From Mycobacterium sp. URHB0044 (GTDB lineage: Bacteria; Actinomycetota; Actinomycetes; Mycobacteriales; Mycobacteriaceae), in assembly GCF_000620625.1 (NCBI RefSeq), contig NZ_JIAW01000012.1, positions 62,001-126,000 on the forward strand: a DNA stretch of 64,000 nucleotides, given 5' to 3'. Made by a program: the position numbers and the translations under genes. Under the pieces are notes generated by a model. That model did no database searches. It saw nothing but the letters and a program-made list of their open reading frames with translations, and was not told the origin of the DNA. Positions within the stretch are counted from its first letter, which is position 1, and each line of letters begins with the position of its first letter. Of this stretch, positions 52,720-61,170 are shown piece after piece.

Positions 52720-54128
52720 CGGGACCGCGCTTGCCGGACGGGTTCGCCGTACAGGTGGACAGGCGGGTGAAGGTGTTGGGCGAGGGCTCGGCCCTGCTGG
52801 GCGGGTCGCCGACCCGGCTGCTGCGACTGGCGCCCGCCGCGCAGACCATGCTCTCCGGTGGCCGTCTGGAGGTGCGCGATGCGCAGAGCGCGCAGCTGGC
52901 ACGCACGCTGCTCGATGCCACCGTCGCCCATCCTCGGCCGGCGACAGGGCCGTCCCATCAGGACGTCACTGTCATAATTCCAGTGCGCGACAACGCATTC
53001 GGTCTCAACCGGCTGCTGCGGACGCTGCGCGGGATGCGCGTGGTCGTGGTGGACGACGGCTCGACGCAGCCCGTCAGTGCCGACGACTTCGACGGTACGT
53101 ACTGCAAGGTGACGGTGCTGCGGCACGGCAGGAGCAGGGGCCCGGCGGCCGCCCGCAACACCGGGCTGGCGGCATGCGAAACCGACTTCGTGGCCTTCCT
53201 GGACTCCGACGTGGTGCCGCGCCGTGGGTGGCTCGAGGCGCTGCTCGGGCACTTCTGTGATCCCGCGGTCGCCCTGGTGGCGCCGCGAATCGTCGGCCTG
53301 CGCGAGCCCGAGAACCTGGTGGCCCGCTACGAGGCCGTCCGGTCGTCGCTCGACCTCGGGCACCGCGAGGCGCCGGTGGTGCCCTATGGGACGGTGTCCT
53401 ACGTACCCAGTGCAGCCATCATCTGCCGCCGTACGGCGCTGGACGAAATGGGCGGGTTCGACGAGACGTTGAAGTCCGGCGAGGACGTCGACCTGTGCTG
53501 GCGGCTCATTGAGGCCGGCGCGCGGCTGCGCTACGAACCCATCGCCCTCGTCGGCCACGATCACCGCACCGAACTACGAGAGTGGTTCGCGCGCAAGACA
53601 TTCTACGGGACCTCGGCAGCTCCGCTCGCGGTTCGCCACCCCGGCAAGACAGCGCCCCTGGTGATATCGGGCTGGACGCTGATGGCGTGGATACTCATGG
53701 CGATGGGTTCGGGCTTCGGCTACCTCGCGTCGACCATCGTCGCCGCGATCACGGGCCGACGGATCGCGCGGTCGCTGAGCACCGTCGAGACCGAACCGAC
53801 AGAGGTTGCGGCGTTGGCCGCAAAGGGGCTGTGGTCCGCCGCGCTGCAGCTGGCGTCCGCGATCTGTCGGCACTACTGGCCCGTTGCTCTCGTCGCCGCG
53901 GTGTTCTTCCGCCGCTGGCGCCATCTGGTGCTGGTGGCGGCCGTCGTCGATGGCGTCGTCGATTGGGCCACCCGCAATGCGGACACCGATGACGAGGTGA
54001 AACGCGTCGGGCTGCTGACCTACCTCTTGCTCAAACGGCTCGACGACATCGCGTACGGCCTCGGGCTGTGGACCGGTGTCGTCAGGGAGCGCCACCTGGG
54101 TGCGCTCAAGCCGCAGATCCGGACCTGA
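52716..54128 (+). CDS. mftF: Mycofactocin glycosyltransferase MftF
   Basis: A 470-aa GT2-family glycosyltransferase, GTG 52716, same length as Rv0696. It attaches glucose units to the mycofactocin core. The GT-A core has VTVIIPVRDN, VVVDDGSTQ and FLDSDVVPRRGWL (DxD), then SGEDVDLCWRL. Two or more membrane helices near the C-terminus (about 320-440) anchor it. It is followed at once by mftG. Confidence 0.94.
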   Translation: MTGPRLPDGFAVQVDRRVKVLGEGSALLGGSPTRLLRLAPAAQTMLSGGRLEVRDAQSAQLARTLLDATVAHPRPATGPSHQDVTVIIPVRDNAFGLNRLLRTLRGMRVVVVDDGSTQPVSADDFDGTYCKVTVLRHGRSRGPAAARNTGLAACETDFVAFLDSDVVPRRGWLEALLGHFCDPAVALVAPRIVGLREPENLVARYEAVRSSLDLGHREAPVVPYGTVSYVPSAAIICRRTALDEMGGFDETLKSGEDVDLCWRLIEAGARLRYEPIALVGHDHRTELREWFARKTFYGTSAAPLAVRHPGKTAPLVISGWTLMAWILMAMGSGFGYLASTIVAAITGRRIARSLSTVETEPTEVAALAAKGLWSAALQLASAICRHYWPVALVAAVFFRRWRHLVLVAAVVDGVVDWATRNADTDDEVKRVGLLTYLLLKRLDDIAYGLGLWTGVVRERHLGALKPQIRT

Positions 54129-54136
54129 CGCACGCC

Positions 54137-55564
54137 TTGGCCGATGTCCTCATAGTTGGTGCCGGAAGTGCGGGCTGTGTTCTGGCCGAACGGCTTTCAC
54201 GCGATCCGGACTGCCAGGTCACGGTCGTGGAGGCGGGTCCCGGCCCGTCTGACCCGAAGGTCATGGAGCAAATCAGCGACGGCCTGCGACTGCCGATCGG
54301 CGACGCCAGTTCGGTGGTGCGGCGCTATTCGACCGTCCTGACCGATTCGCCGCGCCGCGCCGCGGTGATCATGCGCGGGGCGGTGGTGGGTGGCTCCGGT
54401 GCGGTGAACGGCGGCTACTTCTGTCGCGGCCTGCCCGGTGACTTCGACGCGTGGGACCTGCCCGGTTGGGCGTGGGACGACGTGTTGCCGCACTTCGTGG
54501 CGATCGAGAATGATCTCGACTTCGACGGACCGGTGCACGGCTCCGACGGCCCGATGATCATTCGGCGCGTCGCCGAATTCGAAGAGGGCGCAGCATCTTT
54601 CGTTGAAGCGGCGCGCGCTCTCGGTTACGGCTGGGTCGCCGATCTGAACGGTTCGACGCCCGCGGACCCGCTGGCGGCCGGCGTCGGTCCCGTCCCGCTG
54701 AACATCGATGGTGGTACCCGCGTCGGGCCGGGTGGAGCGTTCCTGGGGCCTGCGCTGCATCGGCCGAATCTGCGGGTGCTCGAGCAGATGCGCGTCGCCC
54801 GCATCCGGATCGCGGGCGGCAGGGCAAGCGGTGTCGAATGCCACGGACCGGCCGGTCGGACATATCTGGCGGCAGACCGAATCGTGTTGTCGTCCGGCGC
54901 AATAGGATCGGCGCACCTGCTCATGTTGTCCGGCATCGGGCCCGCGGCGACGTTGACGTCTGCCGGTGTGCGGGTGCTGGTTGATCTGCCGGTAGGCAGC
55001 CGATGCTCCGATCATCCGGAATGGGTACTGCCGGTGAACTGGCCCGCCGCGCCGGGCCGACCGCCCCTGGAGGCCGTGCTCACCACGCCCGACGGACTGG
55101 AGATCAAGTCGTACACGACAGGCTTCGCGGCGATGACGGGTGCGCGCGGGGCCGACCCGGCGGACCGACCGCATCTCGGGGTCACCCTGATGCGGCCGCG
55201 GTCGCGCGGCAGGGTCACCCTGGCGTCGGCGGACGATACGGTGCCACCGGTGATCGAGCACCGGTACGACAGTGAGCCTGCGGACGTCACCGCGCTGGAG
55301 GCGGGCGCGGACCTCGCGCACGAGCTGGCGGGAACGGGTTACGAAGTGCGCGAATCATTCTGGTCGACGTCGCAGCATCTGTGCGGGACGGTCCCGATGG
55401 GCACGAACGAGGATGCGTCGGCGCTCGACGCGCACTGCCGGGTGCGTGGCGTGGACGGGCTGTGGGTGATCGACGGGTCGATCATGCCGTCGATCACGAG
55501 TCGGGGTCCGCACGCCACCATCGTCATGATCGGGCACCGCGCGGCCGAGTTCGTGGTCAGCTGA
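54137..55564 (+). CDS. mftG: Mycofactocin-associated GMC oxidoreductase MftG
   Basis: A 475-aa glucose-methanol-choline family flavoprotein. TTG 54137 gives MADVLIVGAGSAG, directly at the FAD loop; no ATG/GTG is placed better. GMC marks are MRGAVVGGSGAVNGG, LSSGAIGSAHLLMLSGIGP and the C-terminal SQHLCGTVPMG with GVDGLWVIDGSIMP. MftG is thought to reoxidise mycofactocinol and feed the respiratory chain. It overlaps the convergent racemase-like gene by 8 bp. Confidence 0.92.
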   Translation: MADVLIVGAGSAGCVLAERLSRDPDCQVTVVEAGPGPSDPKVMEQISDGLRLPIGDASSVVRRYSTVLTDSPRRAAVIMRGAVVGGSGAVNGGYFCRGLPGDFDAWDLPGWAWDDVLPHFVAIENDLDFDGPVHGSDGPMIIRRVAEFEEGAASFVEAARALGYGWVADLNGSTPADPLAAGVGPVPLNIDGGTRVGPGGAFLGPALHRPNLRVLEQMRVARIRIAGGRASGVECHGPAGRTYLAADRIVLSSGAIGSAHLLMLSGIGPAATLTSAGVRVLVDLPVGSRCSDHPEWVLPVNWPAAPGRPPLEAVLTTPDGLEIKSYTTGFAAMTGARGADPADRPHLGVTLMRPRSRGRVTLASADDTVPPVIEHRYDSEPADVTALEAGADLAHELAGTGYEVRESFWSTSQHLCGTVPMGTNEDASALDAHCRVRGVDGLWVIDGSIMPSITSRGPHATIVMIGHRAAEFVVS

Positions 55565-56225
55565 CCCCGTTCAACCTGACCAGTGCTTCGGCGAGCAACG
55601 TCGCGGCGACCACGCCGTCGATGACCGGCACGCCCAGGCGCCGCGTCAGGGGGACGGCGAACTTCGCCATCGCGGCGCAGCCCAGCACGATGGCCTTGCT
55701 GCCATCCGACGTCAGGGCCGCCTCGCAACGGTCACCGATCGGACCGATCGTGCTCGGATCGGAGTCGATCGACAAGACGGGAATGTCGCAGGCGTACACG
55801 CCGAGGCACTGGCTTGGCGTGTGGGCCTTGGCCAATTCCCATCCGCGCGGAACGGTGGCCGACATCGACGTCACGACGGAGAAGCTGCCTGCGGCCAGTG
55901 CGGCGGCGTGCATGGCAGCCTGGGCGATTCCGAGCACCGGCACGTCCACCAGGTCGCGCACCTCGTCGAGTCCGGGGTCTCCGAAGCAGGCCACCACGTA
56001 GGCATTCGGCCGCTCGTGTTGGGGCCGCGCCAGCGCAGTGCGCACCTGATCGAGAAGCCCGGGTACGCAACGGCGTTCGTCGTCGTCGTTCTCGATGCTG
56101 GCAGGACCGACCGTGGGATTGGTGGCCTCCACGACGGTGCCCGATCCGGCAACGGCTGCCGCTGACGCCTTGATCGCGGCGGTCATCGACGCCGTGGTGT
56201 TCGGATTGATCAGCAGCAGGCGCAC
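55557..56225 (-). CDS. Aspartate/glutamate racemase family (hydantoin-racemase-like)
   Basis: A 222-aa protein, GTG start (56225). The fold has INPNTTASMT at the N-terminus. The two catalytic Cys of the family lie in VVACFGDPGLDEV and VLGCAAMAK, as in hydantoin or allantoin racemases. It converges on mftG with an 8-bp overlap, and it is not part of the mycofactocin pathway. Substrate unknown. It may racemise a hydantoin, amino acid or similar compound. Confidence 0.85.
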   Translation of the reverse strand: MRLLLINPNTTASMTAAIKASAAAVAGSGTVVEATNPTVGPASIENDDDERRCVPGLLDQVRTALARPQHERPNAYVVACFGDPGLDEVRDLVDVPVLGIAQAAMHAAALAAGSFSVVTSMSATVPRGWELAKAHTPSQCLGVYACDIPVLSIDSDPSTIGPIGDRCEAALTSDGSKAIVLGCAAMAKFAVPLTRRLGVPVIDGVVAATLLAEALVRLNGVS

Positions 56226-56299
56226 CCGCTCAGCGTAGGCGTCGATCAGTCGCGATGCCGACCGAGCCGGCGCAGCGCCAACGATCTCCTGGCCGCGGC

Positions 56300-56539
56300 C
56301 TTCATGAGCCGCATCCCGCCGCCGTCGATGCCCCCCGAGATGCGCTCGCTGCGGGAACGCATTGCGCAGCAGTACTCGGCTCCGTTCGACGTGATCTTCG
56401 CGCGTTCGGGCGGATCAGCACACTCGCGGAGTTCGACTACCGGGCGGTGGCGGTGGCTGCCGTCGACGGCTTCCTCAAGTGCTTCGCGAAGGACTCCGGC
56501 GGGACTACCGCAGCGAGTAGCGAATCGGAAGGTGTTTGA
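56300..56539 (+). pseudogene. Possible frameshifted gene remnant
   Basis: Two overlapping plus-strand frames look like halves of one helical protein: MSRIPPPSMPPEMRSLRERI with QQYSAPFDVIF from ATG 56304, and then, in another frame after about 56405, RISTLAEFDYRAVAVAAVDG. Joining them needs one shift in the run near CGGGCGGATCAGC. The composition is protein-like, with acidic and basic helices. It is short, overlaps the tail of the P450 gene, and no family is recognised, so it may be a relic of a deleted gene. Confidence 0.3.
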
Positions 56540-57755
56540 GTCCGCCCACGAACGTAGTGGCGGAAAGCTCAGGCGGACCGGCCAATTCGATGGAATCCAG
56601 CCGCGGAATCAACTCGGTGAACAGGCTGCTCATCTCCATCCGCGCCAGGGCGGCGCCAAGGCAGAAGTGGACGCCGTAACCGAACGCGACGTGCTTGTTG
56701 GGATTGCGGCTCACGTCGAATCGGAACGGCTCGTCGAAGACCTCCTCGTCGCGGTTGCCTGAAACGTAGGCCAGGTACACCGAATCGCCCTTGGCGATGT
56801 CGACGCCGCGCACCGTGGTATCGGCCGTCGCGGTGCGCATGAACTCCTTCACGGGCGTCGACCACCGGATCATCTCCTCGACGGCGGTCGGCATCAACTC
56901 CGGGTCGTCGCGTAGCCGGCGGAGCTCACCAGGATTCTCGATCAGCGCGTGCAGGCCGCCCGAGATGGCGTCCTTCGTGGTGTCGTGTCCGGCGGTGGCG
57001 ACGATCACGTAGTAGGACGCGGTGTCGACGTCGGAGAGCGGTTCGCCATCGACGCGACCGTTGGCGATGGCCGACGCCAGGTCGTCCGTCGGGTGCTCAC
57101 GCCGAGAGGCGGTGAGTTGGGTGAAGTAGGCGAAGAACTCGAGCAGAACCTGAAGCTGTTCCTCCGGGGTGCTGCCGCGCTTGTACTCGTCGTCGTCACC
57201 CCCGAACAACTCCTGGGTCAGGGAGTGCATCCGGCCGAAGTCCGACTCGGGCAGACCCAGCAGCGACATGATCACGTACAGCGGGAAGTTCACCGCGATT
57301 TCGGTGACGAAGTCACATTCGGGCCCCACGTCGCGCAACTTGTCGACGTAGCGCTTCGACAGCTCGTCAACGCGCACCTTCAGATCGCGCATCGCCTTGG
57401 GCCGGAACCAGTCGGCCCCGATCGTCCGCACTTTCCGGTGGTGCGGGTCGTCCATGTGAATCAACGTCCGCAACCCCATCCCCGACTCGAGTTGGGCCTT
57501 CGCGATGTCGTCGCCCTCGGCGGTGGCCAGCAGGGGACGGGGCCCGTTGATGAAGAGCTCGTTGTCGCGTTCGATGGCCATGATGTCGGCGTGCTTGGTG
57601 ATCGCCCAGAACGGCCGGTAAGGCGGATTGTCCACCCACGCAACGGGATTGTTCGCACGCAGGTGGGTGAGGGCAGTGTGCAACCGCTCGTCGTCGGCGT
57701 AGGCCGTCGGGTCGGCCAGGACTTTGGCGGCATCGTCCATCGTGGGCGTGCTCAT
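56505..57755 (-). CDS. Cytochrome P450
   Basis: A 416-aa soluble P450, ATG 57755 with GGAGCC upstream. The I-helix reads VATAGHDTTKDAISG, the ExxR helix is EEMIRWSTPV, and the heme loop FGYGVHFCLGAAL has Cys365 as ligand. It is distinct from the P450 at 5173, since the N-terminal halves differ widely. It is divergent from a carboxylesterase lipoprotein gene, and a perfect inverted repeat lies in the 114-bp gap. Substrate unknown; the ferredoxin reductase at 47122 is the nearest possible electron donor. Confidence 0.92.
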   Translation of the reverse strand: MSTPTMDDAAKVLADPTAYADDERLHTALTHLRANNPVAWVDNPPYRPFWAITKHADIMAIERDNELFINGPRPLLATAEGDDIAKAQLESGMGLRTLIHMDDPHHRKVRTIGADWFRPKAMRDLKVRVDELSKRYVDKLRDVGPECDFVTEIAVNFPLYVIMSLLGLPESDFGRMHSLTQELFGGDDDEYKRGSTPEEQLQVLLEFFAYFTQLTASRREHPTDDLASAIANGRVDGEPLSDVDTASYYVIVATAGHDTTKDAISGGLHALIENPGELRRLRDDPELMPTAVEEMIRWSTPVKEFMRTATADTTVRGVDIAKGDSVYLAYVSGNRDEEVFDEPFRFDVSRNPNKHVAFGYGVHFCLGAALARMEMSSLFTELIPRLDSIELAGPPELSATTFVGGLKHLPIRYSLR

Positions 57756-57781
57756 GAAGGCTCCTCAACGTACGGGCTGGA

Positions 57782-57799
57782 AGTTGACGGGTGTCAACT
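57782..57799. promoter_or_regulatory. Operator-like inverted repeat between P450 and esterase genes
   Basis: AGTTGAC-GGGT-GTCAACT has perfect 7-bp arms and a 4-bp spacer. On the minus strand it contains TTGACA, a possible -35 for the P450 gene, about 35 bp before its start. It may let one regulator control both divergent genes. Confidence 0.5.
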
Positions 57800-57869
57800 A
57801 GAGTCTAGGTGGGTGTAGTCGGCGCCACGCGCCGAATCCATCGATCCGTCGTCGCCTACCCTCGAAGTC

Positions 57870-59462
57870 GTGCAGCCCGTACCAACTCGGAGCGTGGTCA
57901 GGCTCGTCGCGGTGGTACTGCTGCTGATCATTGGCTGCGGTCGAGGCGACGGAGCGGTCGCCGTGGCGCCGCCGCCAAGCGACCCGGCGCTGGTGCAGAC
58001 CTCGACGGGAACCGTCCGCGGCGTCGTCGCGCCCGACCATCGGCTGTTTGCCGGAATCCCTTACGCCGCGCCACCCGTCGGCCCACTGCGGTGGCAACCG
58101 CCGTTGCCCCCGGCGCCGTGGCCGGGAGTCCGGGACGCGACACGCTCTGGTCCCCGCTGCCTGCAGGACACCGGTGATCTCGAGCTCGGGCGGCAGACCG
58201 ACGAGGACTGCCTGTCGCTCAACGTCTGGACTCCACCGGTCGCGCCCGACGAGCGGCGGCCGGTGATGGTCTGGATCCACGGCGGCTCCTTCACCAGTGG
58301 CAGCAGCGGGATCTACGACGCGCGCTGGCTGGCGTCCCGCGGCGACATCGTCGTCGTCACCATCAACTACCGGCTCGGTGCGCTCGGCTTCCTCGCGCAT
58401 CCCGGCCTCGGCACGTCGGACGTGGGCAACTACGGGCTGGCCGACCAGCAGGCGGCGCTGCGCTGGGTGCGGGAGAACATCGGTCGGTTCGGCGGAGACC
58501 CCGGCAAGGTGACCATCGCCGGCGAGTCGGCGGGTGGGATGTCGGTGTGCGACCACCTCGCCGCCCCGGGATCGGCGGGCCTGTTCCGCGGCGCGATCAT
58601 CCAGAGTGGTCCGTGCCAGGCGCAGGTCGCACTGCCCGAGGCGCAACGGGCCAGCCTCGACTACGCGCGTGAAGCCGGCTGTGGCGACCCGGCCACGGCG
58701 GCCGCCTGCTTGCGCGCGTTGCCTGCCGACAAACTGCGAAAGCCCGTGTGGTACTACCATATTGGCGATGATGCCCTGAGCGGACCGGTGACGGGGACGG
58801 ATGCGCTGCCCGTCGATCCGATGACGGCGTTCGCCAGGGGCGAGGCGGCGAAGGTGCCGGTCGTGATCGGCAGCAACCGCGACGAATTCACCCTGTTCGT
58901 GGCGCTGCAGTACCTGCAGCAGGGCAAGGACTTGACGCCCGAGCAGTACCCGCACGAGTTGTCCGGCACGTTCGGTGCCAACGCTGGCGCGGTGGCGGCC
59001 CACTATCCGCTTGACCGTTATGGGGGCAGTGCGCCGTTGGCGTACTCCGCTGCCGTCACCGACGGCGTTTTCGCCTGCGTGGCCGACCGCATCGGGGATT
59101 CCCTGGCCGCCAATGCTCCCGTCTACGCCTACGAATTCAACGACCGCAGCGCGCCCGCGCCGGAGCCCATGCGCACCTTGCCCTTTCCCGTCGGCGCCAG
59201 CCATTCGCTGGAACTGCGGTACCTCTTCGACGTCGGTGGCGCGCCCCCGCTGAATCCAGCGCAGCAGGTCTTGTCCGACCAGATGATCGACTACTGGAGC
59301 CGATTCGTCGCCACCGGCGCCCCCGACGTCGAGCATCAACCGGACTGGCCGGAAGTCGCAACGGGAGAAAATCGGTTGTCACTGGCGCCGGGTGACGTCA
59401 AAGTGGTCACCGACTTCGACCAGTCGCACCAGTGCCCGTTCTGGGCCGGCCTGAAGGGATGA
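57870..59462 (+). CDS. Type-B carboxylesterase lipoprotein
   Basis: A 530-aa secreted esterase, GTG 57870. Signal peptide with lipobox LIIGC (Cys about 23), then the type-B esterase core: FAGIPYAAPPVGPLRW, EDCLSLNVWTP, WIHGGSFTSGS (oxyanion), catalytic Ser220 in TIAGESAGGMS, the acid probably in GSNRDEFTL, and His in GASHSLELRYLF. Typical length. It hydrolyses esters outside the membrane. It is followed 7 bp later by a SnoaL-like gene and is divergent from a P450. Confidence 0.9.
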   Translation: MQPVPTRSVVRLVAVVLLLIIGCGRGDGAVAVAPPPSDPALVQTSTGTVRGVVAPDHRLFAGIPYAAPPVGPLRWQPPLPPAPWPGVRDATRSGPRCLQDTGDLELGRQTDEDCLSLNVWTPPVAPDERRPVMVWIHGGSFTSGSSGIYDARWLASRGDIVVVTINYRLGALGFLAHPGLGTSDVGNYGLADQQAALRWVRENIGRFGGDPGKVTIAGESAGGMSVCDHLAAPGSAGLFRGAIIQSGPCQAQVALPEAQRASLDYAREAGCGDPATAAACLRALPADKLRKPVWYYHIGDDALSGPVTGTDALPVDPMTAFARGEAAKVPVVIGSNRDEFTLFVALQYLQQGKDLTPEQYPHELSGTFGANAGAVAAHYPLDRYGGSAPLAYSAAVTDGVFACVADRIGDSLAANAPVYAYEFNDRSAPAPEPMRTLPFPVGASHSLELRYLFDVGGAPPLNPAQQVLSDQMIDYWSRFVATGAPDVEHQPDWPEVATGENRLSLAPGDVKVVTDFDQSHQCPFWAGLKG

Positions 59463-59469
59463 CGTAGAG

Positions 59470-59823
59470 GTGCCAACGCCCGCCCCGACTGCCTTCGCCG
59501 ACGCGTGGGTGCGGGCCTGGAACGCTCACGACGTCGAAGCGGTGCTCGCGCACTTCCACGACGACGTCCTCTTCAGTTCGCCGGTGGCGGCGCGGGTGCT
59601 GCCCGAAACCGGGGGAGTGGTGCGGGGCAAGGCCGCGCTGCGCCACTACTGGGTGACCGCGCTGGAGCAGCTGCCCGATCTGCACTTCGAGGTGATCGAC
59701 GTCTACCGGGGCGAATCGCTGTTGGTGATCAACTACCGCAATCACCGCGACGAGCCGGTCAACGAGGTGTTGATGTTCGACGGCGATCTGGTCCGTGAGG
59801 GCCACGGCACCTATCTGGCGTAG
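59470..59823 (+). CDS. SnoaL-like NTF2-fold protein
   Basis: A 117-aa protein, GTG 59470, with the NTF2/SnoaL pattern: FADAWVRAWNAHDVEAVLAHFHDDVLFSSP, GKAALRHYW, then strands FEVIDVYRGESLLVINYRN and VNEVLMFDGDLVREG. Seven base pairs after the esterase, so probably one unit with it. Such proteins bind small molecules or act as isomerases. Confidence 0.8.
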   Translation: MPTPAPTAFADAWVRAWNAHDVEAVLAHFHDDVLFSSPVAARVLPETGGVVRGKAALRHYWVTALEQLPDLHFEVIDVYRGESLLVINYRNHRDEPVNEVLMFDGDLVREGHGTYLA

Positions 59824-59843
59824 CCCCGGCACTCGAACAGCGC

Positions 59844-59899
59844 CGAGACTGCTGAGAGATCGAAATTCCGTCGCGAATCGCGATCTCCCCGCAGTCTCG
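59844..59899. repeat. Inverted repeat hairpin, full copy
   Basis: The left arm (59844-59862) and right arm (59881-59899) match at 17 of 19 positions, with CGAGACTGC at the tip of each. The left arm and loop (59844-59880) repeat at 60287-60323 with three changes. It sits between the convergent SnoaL-like and DUF962 genes and may act as a terminator. Confidence 0.7.
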
Positions 59900-59922
59900 A
59901 GGCGTTAGGGCCGGCGATGGGC

Positions 59923-60228
59923 CTACTTCCTGGAAACCAAGCCCTTGAGCGTCGCATTCGCCACAGCGAGATCTGCTCGGACGGACCAAACCGGATGAGC
60001 GGACAGCATGCGCAGGGACTGAGCCAGATTGCCCTCGACGGCATGCCCCGCGACCAGGACCATCGACCCTGCGGCGAAGATTCCGGCGGCAACGCGTGGC
60101 CGGCCCGATACCAGCGCGATGGCGGTCGGGACGTTCGAATAGTTACCGATTACCGCGCACCAGCGGTTGAACGCGGTCAGGTGCTCACCCCGGTGCTCAG
60201 CTGCGAATTCGTCGTACGACGCGGCCAT
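59923..60228 (-). CDS. DUF962/Mpo1-like membrane protein
   Basis: A 101-aa protein from ATG 60228. It has the Mpo1/DUF962 hallmark ASYDEFAAEHRGEHLTAFNRWCAVIGN, then two membrane segments. The yeast family member Mpo1 is an Fe(II) dioxygenase that shortens 2-hydroxy fatty acids. Here the His pair in EHRGEH and another in AGHAVEGN are possible metal ligands. It lies between two copies of a 37-bp repeat. Confidence 0.7.
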   Translation of the reverse strand: MAASYDEFAAEHRGEHLTAFNRWCAVIGNYSNVPTAIALVSGRPRVAAGIFAAGSMVLVAGHAVEGNLAQSLRMLSAHPVWSVRADLAVANATLKGLVSRK

Positions 60229-60286
60229 TCCTCGAGCGTCCCACACGCGGTGCGGCGAAACTAGCAAACGAACAAACGGTCTGCGC

Positions 60287-60323
60287 CGAGACTGCTGGGA
60301 GATCGAGATTCCGTCGCGGATCG
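60287..60323. repeat. Partial second copy of the 37-bp repeat
   Basis: A copy of 59844-59880 with 34 of 37 bases identical, in direct orientation, but lacking the right hairpin arm. It lies between the DUF962 and DUF4442 genes. Confidence 0.7.
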
Positions 60324-60334
60324 CTGAAGGGTGA

Positions 60335-60808
60335 TTAGGCGGGCGTCACCCAGGTGGTGATGTCGGCGTGGACGACCTCGCTGCCCGATCGGTCCACGAC
60401 GCTCACCGGGACGACGATCTCCGTGCCGTCGGTGATCGCATCGAAGTCCGGCGGATCGAGGCGCGCGATGGCTCGCAGCGACGTGGTGGCCTTCGCGAGG
60501 TACTGCACGTTCATCGCCTTCGGGATCCAGCGGTGGCTCGTCGGCACGGTGGCCTCCATCAGCATGCCCATCGCCATCTCCGCCGCATTGCACGACGCGA
60601 TGGCGTGCACGGTGTGCAGGTGGTTGTGCACGAAGAACCACTTCGGCACGTCGACCTCGGCGAAGCCCGGCTCCATGCGCCTGACGTGCGGAAGCACCGA
60701 GGCGAAGTACGGCACGCGCGCCACGGCCGCCAAGGAGAACAGGCGGCTGCCGCCGGGCCTGCCCGACAACTGCTGCCAAGCGCGATAGGTGGAGGTCTGC
60801 GCGGCCAT
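60335..60808 (-). CDS. DUF4442 hotdog-fold protein, probable thioesterase
   Basis: A 157-aa hotdog-fold protein. Typical segments are WFFVHNHLHTVHAIASCNAAEMAMGMLMEA for the central helix and its lead, then SHRWIPKAMNVQYLAKATTSLRAIARL for the beta sheet. Such proteins hydrolyse acyl-CoA thioesters or bind acyl chains. The start ATG 60808 is eight bases after a -10-like TAAGGT, with a palindrome over it, so it may be leaderless and regulated by a repressor. Confidence 0.75.
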   Translation of the reverse strand: MAAQTSTYRAWQQLSGRPGGSRLFSLAAVARVPYFASVLPHVRRMEPGFAEVDVPKWFFVHNHLHTVHAIASCNAAEMAMGMLMEATVPTSHRWIPKAMNVQYLAKATTSLRAIARLDPPDFDAITDGTEIVVPVSVVDRSGSEVVHADITTWVTPA

Positions 60809-60816
60809 GACGGAGT

Positions 60817-60834
60817 ACCTTACTCTGGAGTAAG
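60817..60834 (-). promoter_or_regulatory. Promoter -10 with palindrome for DUF4442 gene
   Basis: CTTACTC-TG-GAGTAAG (60819-60834) has perfect 7-bp arms. On the minus strand the -10-like TAAGGT (60817-60822) overlaps it, and the start codon follows after eight bases. This is an operator-over-promoter layout for a dimeric repressor. Confidence 0.5.
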
Positions 60835-60874
60835 AACCGCTGGTGCGACGGTCGGCCGCCCGATGGCCAGAGAT

Positions 60875-60903
60875 TTGGATGAGGCCCAGATCTGAGGCAT
60901 ACT
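60875..60903 (+). promoter_or_regulatory. S10 operon promoter
   Basis: TTGGAT (60875-60880), 17-bp spacer, CATACT (60898-60903). This is the best -35/-10 pair ahead of rpsJ. Confidence 0.5.
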
Positions 60904-61170
60904 GTTCGGGTTGCCTTGAGCCGGGTTCGCCTGGCCGGGCATCCGACCAGCGCCCTCACGGGCGCATCCGGTCCCAACCTTCGAGCGTGACGGATTTCCG
61001 CCGCGAGCGAGCGTGCGCTAGGGCGACACACCCGAGCGCGGGGGTCGGTGAACATACGACAGGTAAACAGCGGCGGCATAGCCAGCGCGCTGTCCGAGGG
61101 AACCCCCACGGGCACGCGCACGAAGACCAGGCCCGAGCACGGGTCCGTTAGTAGTGAGGTAGGAGAAGGC

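Larger units (their letters stand above)
60809..61170. other. Promoter and leader of the S10 operon
   Basis: A 362-bp gap between the divergent DUF4442 gene and rpsJ. It holds the hotdog operator at 60817-60834 and the S10 promoter at 60875-60903. About 260 nt of leader follow the promoter with no credible gene; no clear ribosomal-protein autoregulatory stem was resolved by eye. Confidence 0.5.
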
